Shown: positions 10,996 to 20,963 of the stretch, in pieces
How the letters are laid out: each line of letters begins with the position of its first letter
How positions within the stretch are numbered: the stretch's first letter is position 1
NCBI GenBank assembly: GCA_001792895.1
Contig: MARA01000012.1
Location: 434,001-498,000 of the forward strand
From: Lentinus brumalis
Taxonomy: Eukaryota > Basidiomycota > Agaricomycetes > Polyporales > Polyporaceae
Direction of reading: 5' to 3'
DNA: 64,000 nt
The notes under the pieces: generated by a model
What the model was told of the DNA's origin: nothing
Databases searched by the model: none
What the model saw: only the letters and a program-made list of their open reading frames with translations
Translations under genes and position numbers: made by a program

Positions 10996-13596
10996 CTACG
11001 TACCGCGACAACGGCGCTTCGCAGGTCGCTCTTCGGGGAGGGGTGCAGGCGGACACGCAGCTCCGACGGAACTCTGACGACGCTTTCGCGACTCGATTTC
11101 CTCATTGCTTGCGGATTCTGCAGATTCTATCCCGTTCAAGCTCTTCGGCTGGAGAACCTGCTCCGCGGCAGCCCCGGGCGTCTTCGCGCAGGGATCCTGG
11201 GTTTGTCCTTCTGGCTTTGCATCCGAGTTCGGCTTCAGTCTGTCTCCGACGTAGTCGTTCACCGTCCACGGCTCATTCAGAGCGTCGTCAAAGAGCTTCA
11301 GCACCGCGCTGTGGGTCTTCAATCTCTGAGCCAGTTGCCACATCGGTATCTGGGCTGGACCTTTCGCTGCGCAAGCCGACTCGGTCACGGTGTCCGCTTC
11401 AGAGTTCTCCTTTTCGCCTACGGATCCGGAGTCGAAATCGCTGGTTGACGGCTGGCTGTTCAAGTACAGGGGTTCGGCAGACATCTTCTTCGACCCTTCC
11501 CAGCACCCAACCAGCCATTGTGAGTGGCATAACCAGGCCAGGCGTTTGATGAGGTTGTCTAGCGGCGTGTAGGTTACGTTGTTCTCGTCATCGACGCCGT
11601 TGAACTGCAGGATTGTGTCACACGACTCGCTCGCGGTGATGTAGCCGAGCTGCACCATACGCAGCTTGCCGCCGAAGAGCGCATCCTCGAAGTCCTCCTC
11701 GAAGAAATCCTTATAAAACTCGGCCACATCTTGGATGTTGCTTCGCAAGAACCGGACGGCGATGTAAAGGAGGGCATAGAGGAACGATTCGAGCTCGTCC
11801 GAGATGACGAGAACCTTGTTCCTGTCCTGGAGATATTCGTGGGAGACGAATGCCCAGGTGCGCTATGGGAAAACTTGCCTCAGGGCCCAGGCTATACGCA
11901 GGCAGGCAGTTCCACGCACCTGTAGCGTCAAGCGATATGGCACATGGCTGTCCTCCTTCAGACGTCTATTGAGCTCCCAGTCAATGAGCATCCCCTCCCA
12001 TCTGACCGTAGGCTTCCCTGTCTCCGGTGAAACTTCAAGCCTGGGGTATGCCATGATGTTGCCAGGACTGATGTCGCAGTGAATGCGCCCCAACACTTCG
12101 ACTGCCCGGGAATGCGCTAGAGAATGATGCGGGGAATAATTCGGTGAGCGTTGAATCTTGTCAATCGTCGTTGATGCTGCCACGCACCGACTACACAGTC
12201 CCGGATTGTTGACACGAGCTGACGTCCTGTCTTGAACCAAGAAGACATTGCAAAGCAGACCTCCGAGACGACCATGCGGTAGTGCTGGAGCTCGGGCGGT
12301 GCCTCCACAATCTCCTCTCCATTTGCATCAATGGCGTAGACCTCGTCGTCTTGATAGGACTTTAAAATTTGCGATGTCTTCGTCCGCTGGTCCGGCAGTT
12401 CTGCGTCGCAAAGCAGTGTCGGTACATACGGTACGCCCGCCTCGTTGAGCCGCTTCAGGACTAAACCCTCGCGCTCAGACACATGGTCGACATCCTTGAA
12501 CCGCCACACGTCTTTCAGGAAGACGAACTTCTCGGTAGTGCAGTCGATCGCTACATAGACACGGCCGTTGCGAGCATCAACATCTGGCTTGTTGCAGTAG
12601 TAGAACGGTGGGCCGATGAGGAACTCCCGGGTGCCGCCGTCTTTGGTGGGTACAGAGACTTTCCATCGGCTCGTGGCGCAAAATGGGCTGTCCTTCCATC
12701 TTTGCAGAGAGTCCGTCAAGGTTTCGCGTACGTACTTGAACACACGAGAGGGATCGTCAGGGTCTCCTTCTATAACTGCACCCTCGTCGTAAGGAAAGTC
12801 ATCGGCGCGTGGTTCAGCCAGACGATCCATGAGGTTATACTCCGTCGAGCCTGGGAGTATCGGGGTTGCAGTGGGGTCTATACCGAGCTGGACATCGGTA
12901 AGCATGGTGAGACGCCAGAAGATCTCTGCCAGGACAGAGGGATTTTCGATGTAGTCAACGTTCCTTGAGAAGACGGCCCCTGAGCGTTCCCAACGTGACA
13001 GACGTATTGTCGACTTGTGCACAATGATAACGTAGGCAGCCGTGAGGATCTGGACGGTGAAGAGTGTGTCGACTCCTCTAGTGATGTTGATCCGGGCCGC
13101 ATTGCGGTAGCCATCGTGGCCATCCGACCACCGCCATCCGTGTCTGCCAAAAGGCCGCTCGAGATCCCGAAATGGGTCGTGGTTGAAGAAGCCGACGCGT
13201 ATGAAGGGTCTTGCCCATGGTGGACGCGTGTCATCGAGCGGGTCCAGCACAGCCCAACGGTCGTCTGACTCTTCTCCTTTTCCGTGTGATGAAGAGATCG
13301 ATAGTTTGAAGCCCGGAGCGAGCTTGTGATCATCAAGCATCTTGGCCTGTGGAGTATTGAGTGGTTAGCAAGCTTCCCTCAGGATGCGAGACGACATGCA
13401 TGCTTACAAAGGTGTCTGCAGGAGGCTTTCCTCCTGATAATTCCACGACTTCCCTTGCAGCAAGCGATAGACTGTCGGAGTTGGACGGAGGCGCGGACCT
13501 AGGTTTGTAGCGCGGTGAGTCGGGAGCAGGAACCGGCCAAAAGTCGTCCAGGAACCGTCGATGAGGGATGCGGACGTATGTAACCCGGGGTAGCAT
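10996..13596 (-). CDS. FunK1-family fungal protein kinase, copy A
   Basis: A protein kinase-like protein of the Agaricomycete-expanded FunK1 family (Pkinase_fungal); cellular role unknown. Exon 1 (13408-13596) begins MLPRVTYVRIPHRRFLDDFW. Exon 2 runs from 13346 to about 12207 and carries RLSRWERSGAVFS, FVFLKDVWR (likely ATP-site lysine) and HYRMVVSEVCF. A phase-1 intron is followed by IHCDISPGN (catalytic loop, Arg of HRD replaced by Cys) and MLIDWELN in place of DFG. One further intron precedes SDELESFLYALLY and SNIQDVAEF. The tail ends KRRCRGT with TAG at 10996. All family blocks are present and open, so it looks intact. It is one of two tandem same-strand copies, the other beginning about 1.4 kb away, which points to local duplication. 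Confidence 0.9.
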
Positions 13597-14957
13597 TTTG
13601 AGTTAAAGGGGGACAGCGTGGTCGAAGCAGTTGTTTCAACGAGGTACTTAGTAGCTGGTCGTGCGGTGGTAGCTTAGAGAAAGAAGCGTGAGTCAGTGGT
13701 TGTCTTTGAACAGCGCACGTGCCAAACTGACCAGACCACCCATTGTCCGACCAGTCAGTCGAACAAAAGACCGGCGGTGACCGATAAATTCCCGCCGACC
13801 ATCTCTTGCAACTCATGTCAAGTTTGACATTGTACTTGATGAGCGTACTTACCAAGTGCTTACTTACTCAGACGTTAGCATGCCTGAGTAGAAATGTTTA
13901 CTTACATACGAAGTACTGAGATAGAATCATCTTCATGTGAACGATCATCTGGCCACAAAAACGTTCGCAATATCATTTTGCGCCGCACAGTAGCTGCTGC
14001 AGTCGATGAGGCTCCATGCAAGCGAGTTTCTTCCGCAATTGCAGTGTGCTTGAATCATGGGGGCGACACGGAAGCAACGATCGTCGAGGCCCACGTCAAA
14101 ATCCGCTGTCGAGGTGCGCTGTCAAGAGTGTGACCATGACCGAGGTGGCGGCTGGCGCTCATACCGACGTCGTGACCACGAGGCTACCAGACGCCTCTCT
14201 GCCATGCTGGTCCACTGAGTGCGTGGTCAGACATGCTGGCGGTCTGCCGCTCCATAGTACAACGTCCTCTTGGCGGGAACATAAATCACGGAGGCCTGAG
14301 GATCCTCTCCACATTTGCGTGATCGAAGGGGCCTCAACTGTCAGCATGGTGTCTATACTTCGACGCTTGTGTCGCGAACGCAACTACCCTCAACGTGCTT
14401 CGTGCAACGACAACACTCGGAGCCCAAGAGATGTCTCGCGAGGCTGGATAGTAGTACCGAGACATGCTGCCGGCGAACCTGCCCGCATTCTTCCCCTTCC
14501 CGGCCGCCGAGCGCATCCATCTAGTCGAATGTAGCGGGTACCGCTTCCACCTCAGCGCCATTCAGAAGTCGATAGGGGCTTGATGCACCTCGAAGACCAA
14601 CACTTGCACAATCCCGCTTAGCCAGAGGTACGAGCAGGCTGGCACTGCGCGCCAACCGCACAACCACTACTTATCTCGAGTCTCGACCACCATGACAGTA
14701 ACTCGAAACGCGTTGTGACTGAATTTGCACGTATTCGAGGGGAGGAAGGCATACGCGACACACGAGCTCTATGTCCTCGACATGACACACTGCGGTGCGG
14801 TGCGGGCTTCCATAATATGCGAGGAGTGGGATGCGGTGATAGCCAGCGATTGATATCATGGCTTGGAAACAGCGGAAACGCAGTCATAAGCAGCATTTAC
14901 AATGTACCGTACCATACAATACTGACTACAGCTCTTACTTCTCGTCGATTACAGCAG
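13597..14957. other. Spacer between the two FunK1 genes; nothing recognised
   Basis: This is the 5' flank of FunK1 copy A and the 3' flank of copy B. It contains clustered ACTTAC motifs at 13850-13910 but no coding sequence I can support. Promoter elements for copy A are expected in 13600-13860 but none is clear. Confidence 0.5.
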
Positions 14958-17808
14958 TCATGTGCCACGACGCCGCCTCTTTGCAGGCCGTTCGTCCAGT
15001 GGAGGTGCACGCTTGCGTACAGCTCGCACAGGATTCCTTGCAGGCCGTTTGTCTGGTGAAGGTGCACGCTCGCGTACAGCTCGCACAGGATTCCTTGCAG
15101 GCCGTTCGTCCGGTGAGGGTCCACCCTTACGTGCAGCTCGCACAGGGTTCCGACGAGGAGGCTTCAGCGTCTCCGCGCCCTTCGTCTCCGAGGGCTTCGC
15201 ACGTTTTCTACCGTCCACTTTCATCGGCTGAAGGACGTTCTCCGCGGCATCTGCAGGCTTCTTCGCGCTGTCTGGGCATTGTGCGTCTGCGGGCTTCTTC
15301 GCGCCATCTGGGTCTTGTGCGTTCTCGGGCTTCTTCGCGCTGTCTGGGTCTTGTGCGTCTGCCAGCTTCTTCGCGCCATCCGGGTCTCGTCCGTCTGACT
15401 TCGCGTCCACCAAGTTGGACTTATTTCTGTGTCCGACGTAGTCGTTCATCGTCCAGGGCTCCTTGAGCGCGTCGTCGAAGAGCTTCAGCACGGCGCTGTG
15501 ATTGTCCATCTTCTCCGCCAATTCCGACGGCATGATCATCTTGGCAGCGTTAACCTTTTCGCTCGGGGAAGGGCAGCCCTTGCGTGACTGGTCAATCAGA
15601 GATGGCGGTACGGCATTCATCGCCTCATTCCATAAATGGGACTCGAAACGCCACACCGCATGACACAGCCAGGCCAGGTGTTTGACGAGATTGTCGAGCG
15701 GCGTGTACGTCACGGCGTTGTTCCGATCGTCCAGACCAGTGAACTCGAGGGGAGTAGTCGCGGGTCTCTGATCCACAGAGATCCAGCCGTAATGCATCAG
15801 ATGCAACTTGCCGGGGGTGCTGTAGTTTCCGTCCTCGTGTTCATAGAAATTCGAATCAAAATTAGCCGCGTCTGTGATGTTGCTGCGCAGGTACCAGATG
15901 GCGTGGTAGAGGAGGACATAAAAGAACGACTCAAGCTCGTCGGCTGTCGTGAGTCCCTTCCTCCTGTCGTAGGCGAATTGGTACGATACGAATTGCCAGG
16001 TACGCTGATGGAGTGGTGAGTAAGACCGAAGGGTAGAGAGCTTCGAATACGCACCAGAAGCCGGCGTGATGGTGGAAGTCTATGCTCCTTAACACGCCGA
16101 TTGAGTTCCCAATCTATGAGCATACCCTCCCATCGCACAGTGGGCTTTCCCGTCTCCGCCGAAACCTCGATTTTGGGGTACGCCATGATGTTGCCCGGAC
16201 TGATGTCGCAGTGCAAGCGTCCCAGCACTTCGACAGCCCGAGAGTGTGCTAGGGAAGCAAGTGAAGATCGAGTCAGCGTGACATGTCATTGAAGGCGTTC
16301 ACGTTGAGAACGCACCAAATATAGCATCTCGCATGGTCGACACGAGCTGACGTCCCGTCTTGAAGCAAGTCTCTATCGCGAAGCAGACCTCCGAGACGAC
16401 CATGCGGTAATGGTGAAGCTTGACGACGTCTGTGAGGCGTGGATCTACCGCGAAGACCTCGGTGTCCTCCTTTGACCACCAGCACTGAACATCAGGTAGC
16501 AACAGCTGGGTCTTTGTCTCCTGGCCCGGCAGCTCTGCCTCGCAAAGCAGCGTCGGTACATATGGTACACCTGCATCGTTGAGCTGCTTCAGGACCAGAC
16601 CTTCGCGCTCCGTCAGATAATCGACATCCTTGAACCGCCAGGCATCCTTGAGGAAGACGAGTTTCTCCGTAGTACAGTCAATGGCGATATAGGTGCGTCC
16701 GTTCCGGGGGTCGTCCCGTGAACGATCAAAGTCATTGTCCCATGAATGATCACAGTCACTATCACAGGCACTGTACCGTGAACGATCAAAGTCACTGTCC
16801 CGTGGACGATCAAAGTCACTGTAGTAGAACGGCGGGCCCACGAGGAACTCCCGAGTGCCGCCATCTTCAGTTGGAACGGAGAGTTTCCAACGAGAGTCGA
16901 CGCCAACGAACGGAGCCTTCTGACACTTGTGGAGAGACTTGTCGAATTTTTCGCGCACGTACTTGAACATGCGGGAGGGATCGTCGGGGTCTCCTTCGAT
17001 GATCGCGCCCTCATCATACGGAAAGTCGTCGGCGCGTGGGACGGAGAGACGTTCCATGAGGTCGTACTCCTCCGAGCCGGGAAGTATTGGCGTCGCAGTG
17101 GGATCCATACCGAGCTGGATGTCGGTAAGCATGGTGAGGCGCCAAAAGACCTCCGCCAGGAAAGATGGGTTCGCAGCGTAGTCGGCCCGCCGTGAGAATG
17201 CGGTCCCGGCACGGTCCCAGCGCGACAGGCGAATGAAGGAGTCGTGCACGATGATCACATACGCAGCAGTGAGAAACTGCACGGTGAAGAGTTCTCGGAC
17301 TTTGGTCGTGATGTCGAACCGGACTTCCTTGCGGTAACCATCGTGGCCGTCCCGTGGCCATTTGTCCATGGGCGGTCCTTCGAGCTCCCGAAAGGGGTCA
17401 TGGCTGCAGAAGCGGACGAAGATCTGCGGCTTCGCCCACGGTGGACGGTTGTCTTGGACTGCTACGAGCTGACCCCACCGATCGTCTCCCTTTGCGGTCC
17501 CGACAGAGATAACCAACTTGAAGCCTGGAGCGAGCTTCTGGTCACGAACTAGCTTCGCCTTGATAGCGGAGCACCGGGTGGTTAGCGACCACCCACTGAC
17601 GATGTGAGTGTACGCTTACAAGAGCATCTGCAGGAGGCTTCCCTTTCGCAGACTTCGCGACCGCCTTTGCGGCCACCGCTAGGGTTGGGAACTTGCCCCG
17701 ACGTGTCTTTGCCTTGTAATGCGGAGACCCAGGTGCCGGAGCTGGCCAGAATTTGTCGAGGAACCGCTTCTGGGGGATTCTGATGTATGTCTTTGGAAGG
17801 GCTACCAT
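14958..17808 (-). CDS. FunK1-family fungal protein kinase, copy B, with internal repeat expansions
   Basis: A close paralogue of copy A with the same exon plan. It has N-terminal MVALPKTYIRIPQKRFLDKF, a large exon from about 17553 to 16315 with RLSRWDRAGTAFS, LVFLKDAWR and HYRMVVSEVCF, then a phase-1 intron, LHCDISPGN and MLIDWELN, and after another intron ADELESFFYVLLYHA. Two features set it apart. An insertion of Asp/Ser/Arg repeats lies between GPPFYY and RNGRTYIAID in the N-lobe region (16713-16825). The C-terminus has two arrays, of DPDGAKKPADAQ units and of ARNPVRAVRKRAPSPDERP units. The stop is TGA at 14958-14960. The family is known; its substrate is not. The catalytic loop again reads HCD. 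The frame is open throughout, so it is probably expressed. Confidence 0.9.
14985..15385 (-). repeat. Two coding tandem arrays in the FunK1-B C-terminus
   Basis: At about 15250-15385 a 36-bp unit encoding a variant of DPDGAKKPADAQ is repeated roughly five times. At about 14985-15165 a 57-bp unit encoding variants of ARNPVRAVRKRAPSPDERP is repeated three to four times. Both arrays are in frame and absent from copy A, which has only a single PEERPAKRR ending. Confidence 0.85.
16713..16825 (-). repeat. 24-bp coding repeat inside the FunK1-B kinase region
   Basis: Imperfect repeats of GATCAAAGTCACTGTCCCGT-like sequence (plus strand) encode about four to five units of SDFDRSRD and degenerate forms such as SDCDHSWD. 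In copy A the same place reads only CNKPDVDA, so the expansion is specific to copy B. Confidence 0.85.
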
Positions 17809-17890
17809 CGGGACACAGTGATTGGTGGAGAAGGGAGGGATGGGTGAGAGTGTGGTGCAAGTCGACGTAGTTTGGATGGCGTAGAGCAGT

Positions 17891-17911
17891 GGTGGTGGTG
17901 GTGGTGGTGGT
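17891..17911. repeat. (GGT)7 microsatellite
   Basis: Seven perfect GGT triplets about 80 bp upstream of the FunK1-B start codon, within its presumed leader or promoter. Confidence 0.9.
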
Positions 17912-18249
17912 AGTTATCGAGCCTCAGGAGAAGCGCGGGTCAGAGACAACATCCGCGCAGGCCACCGTACTTATTGTCCTCCCAACATGGTGACCCGCCG
18001 CAGATGTCACCGCCACAGTCGAACAAAGGACCGGCCATGGGATTCAGCCGGCTACTGGATGATCTCTCGGAGGTTCCCGTCGTCCATGTTCAAGTTCTCA
18101 ATCTGCGCCAAGTACATCTTCAGAACAAACTAACAACGCTGAGGAGATGTGAGCAATATGGCACACTCACGATGTCGTTGTTTGAGACACGGACATCGCC
18201 GCGGCGCCTTGTGCCACCGGTCGCCACGACATAGACGCGCGGCGGTTTA

Positions 18250-18267
18250 ACGCGTGACGTAACGCGT
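18250..18267. promoter_or_regulatory. Paired ACGCGT boxes (MCB-like)
   Basis: Two ACGCGT sites at 18250-18255 and 18262-18267 flank GACGTA, in near-symmetrical arrangement, 440 bp upstream of FunK1-B. ACGCGT is the core bound by MBF/Swi6-Mbp1 type cell-cycle factors in fungi. Function here is inference from motif and spacing only. Confidence 0.4.
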
Positions 18268-18552
18268 CAAGGTGTCACGCCCGAGTCGTGATCGGGTTGC
18301 GAGTTGAAAACTGCGGGGTAAGTTACCGACCTGCACCTCTGTCACGAGCGCACATACGCAGCGACGACTGCGTGATCTGCTGTCGCACGATGGTCAAACC
18401 ATACATATTGTCGAGCTCCCAAGATCACGCTCAAAAGGGTCTTCAGACTCATCACGCAGGACTGTACTTATGCGTTGGGAGGAACCGCCAGCTCGGAGGA
18501 CGATAGTAGGGGCGCACATTATGACAGGCCGGATGTTGATCTGCTTAGGTAC

Positions 18553-19674
18553 TTAACGCGACTCCTCCCGATCAATCTTGGGCCTGTCGTCCGCGGGCTC
18601 GTCAATCTGGCCTTCCTTTGGCTTGCCCTTGTACTTCGGCATCGTCCTGCGGAGATACGACGCGTGAGCTGAAGCCGGACAATCAAGGGCTCGGAAGAAC
18701 GTACCCTTTCTCGGTAGTGAGCTCTGGCATAAGCTCGCTCGCGCCCTTGTGGCCAGACCACTTGGGCACGCCGTCGGGAACCTCCATGACACGCTCGCTG
18801 TAGAAGATGTGCGCGGTCGGCTGGAAGTTGAGCGGGACTTTGCGGTCGGGGAACTTGAATGCAGACGGGTACGCTAGGACGGTGTTGCGGCCCTCGTCAA
18901 ATATCGGCGATCGGCATTCGTCGCAGGACACCTACGCATGGAACGGTTAGACTAATCACGAACTGGCGGCTGGCGCGAGATCATACCTTGCACGGGACGT
19001 CGTGGACGCCTTTGCGTCTCTGCGTCGAGAAGAAGTGGAGGCTGTTGTTGACGTTCTTGACCATGCGGACAGACGTCTGCGGGACCCTTCAGCGATTGGG
19101 GATGTCCTAACGGTCCGCCGGAGTACGCACCTTGGGGAAGATGACGGCCCACTGGAAAGGGGCGCCGTGGAGATGCTGACACTGTTTGCAGTGACAGTGT
19201 TTCGCGTCCACCGGGTCTCCATGAAACTCAAATGCGACGTTGCCGCACCAGCATTCACTGCGCGTTGTGGGTAAGGAGCGACGGGCGACAGAAGGGATCG
19301 ACGTACGAGTAGTGCTTTGGCTTGAAGAGGTAACCCTCGCTCTTCCACTCATACGGAGGCTTCTGCATGAAGTCCTCCTCGTACGAGCCTCCCTTCTGGC
19401 TCGGAATGGGCCCGCGCCAGCCGGTGTCCGGGAACGACTTCTGTGGCTTCCTCGTTGGGTCATCCTCCGGGGGAGGATGAAGGACGTCCGAGTGAGCAGC
19501 CTCAGCCGGTTTTTGCTTCTTGGTCTCAGGGTGGACGTTCGGGTGGACGTTATTGTGTGAGGCCATGGCGGGGTGATAGAATCTGATGGTGGATGTGATA
19601 CTAGCGGCTGTTGGAAGTAGATCTGGTCGTGCTCTGAACGCGAGTCTGCAGGGTCGAGAGAGAAAGACAAGCAT
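18553..19674 (-). CDS. GFA-fold (glutathione-dependent formaldehyde-activating/CENP-V-like) zinc protein
   Basis: A protein of the GFA superfamily, small zinc-binding proteins with a conserved cysteine set; some activate formaldehyde with glutathione, many have unknown substrates. The N-terminal part reads SEGYLFKPKHYS, and splicing then gives SECWCGNVAFEF (first Cys pair) followed by KHCHCKQCQHLHGAPF (second Cys cluster). Next come VNNSLHFFSTQRR, VSCDECRSPIFDEG (third Cys pair) and the C-terminal PKWSGHKGASELMPELTTEKG. The last exon encodes MPKYKGKPKEGQ to stop TAA at 18553-18555. All introns keep frame. The start at 19674 gives MLVFLSRPCRLAFRAR, an Arg-rich stretch without acidic residues that fits a mitochondrial presequence. 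The internal Met at 19563 (MASHNN) would give a cytosolic form. Confidence 0.87.
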
Positions 19675-19770
19675 TAATCTTTGTGTCTACGCCTCGCCGC
19701 GCATATATCCACCGCCGCTATGACGAGAGGTGCGTCACAGCGGAGACAGACTCAGCGGACAGTGACGTCG

Positions 19771-19798
19771 TGACGTCACCGGCGGGGTGCCCCACGTG
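19771..19798. promoter_or_regulatory. TGACGTCA and CACGTG sites upstream of the GFA gene
   Basis: A palindromic CRE/ATF-type TGACGTCA at 19771-19778, with a partial copy (TGACGTCG) just before it, and a CACGTG E-box at 19793-19798 lie about 100-125 bp upstream of the GFA start. In fungi these are typical bZIP and bHLH (Cbf1-like) sites. Binding is inferred only. Confidence 0.45.
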
Positions 19799-19897
19799 AC
19801 CGCGTCGCATGCGTTCCAAGGAAGCATGGCGGCAGTCTGCAGCAGCGCGTAAGACGACGATTTGACGGTCAGTATGGACTAGTATCAAGCCAGAGAC

Positions 19898-20152
19898 TTA
19901 CAGCGGTGTGGGAGCGCGTCGAGCAGCCGCAATTTGGCCGCAATCTCGCCTTCGGCGAAGCGTCTTGCTGGTGCGAGTCGATGGGGATGCGACTCGGAGG
20001 CTGCGAGACGTAAATGCGAAACGAGACGTAGATGCGAGACAAGTCGTGGATGCGAGACGAGTCATGGATGCGTGGATGCGGGACGATACGGGGACGCGAG
20101 CGACATAGAGACGGACGAGAGTTGGAGTGGGGGAAAAACGGATGGTGAGCAT
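19898..20152 (-). CDS. Possible small Arg/Ser/Thr-rich first exon
   Basis: An 84-codon open frame starting MLTIRFSPTPTLVRLYVARV, rich in Arg, Ser and Thr with almost no acidic residues. Its middle is made of degenerate 15-bp repeats around GTAGATGCGAGAC (20005-20085, plus strand). The frame ends at a TAA formed inside a GTAAGT donor-like site, so it could splice onward. It could be a presequence exon, but the repeats alone could also keep the frame open. No family recognised. Confidence 0.25.
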   Translation of the reverse strand: MLTIRFSPTPTLVRLYVARVPVSSRIHASMTRLASTTCLASTSRFAFTSRSLRVASPSTRTSKTLRRRRDCGQIAAARRAPTPL

Positions 20153-20963
20153 CGAGCTGTAGGGTTTATATACGGTTCTGGGCGCCCCTCAGGCCGTGTG
20201 CGGGGGATCCACGACACACGACATCACCAGCGTGCTATTCGGACGCAAATGTAGCTAGGAAAGTTCGTCCGGAAACAGAACAGTCCACGAGAACGGCGAA
20301 GCATCGCTCCTCGGATCGCGGACAGAAGTATGACTTGGCTCGACGTCGTCTCGTCCGCCGCATACCGTCTCTGCTGCTCACAAGATCGCTGAACTTCGGC
20401 CGCGTTGTGGTCATGAGGGAAAATGAGAAGCGAGGGCGAGAGCGCCGTGGAGAGATGAGGAAGTCTCAACGGCACTACTGGGGTTTCTCCATTCACCAGT
20501 CAGTGTCACCGCTGTCTATCAGTACCACTCCATTTCGACCGCTTCCGCACCTCGATTGTGGTCACTTTCATTCCCCATACCAGTAGGCATATGATGATAC
20601 ATCCTTCATGCTGCCCATACTCGGCGGGATTCCCCATACAGCACCCGAGCTGAAGACCCTCCATGTGTCAGTGCGCCGCAGCACTCATACCACGCGAGGA
20701 CTAGTGGGACGTAGTAGTAGACAGAGAGCGTCAGCGATCGAAAGAGTGGTCTGGAGGCAATGGGGAAGAGGTAAGTTCTATCACCATTGGCAAGCAACAT
20801 GCAACTCGCCGTGCAAACCATTTGTACATGTGCTACGTAGGTTCCTCACATCACCGACGTGCAGAACAACGTAGCAGTACATGTCCCTACACGCAACAAG
20901 AATCTCGCACGCATATGTACATGCAGCCTGGGTTCCGCCGGGCGCAGCGAACGCAACCCAATA

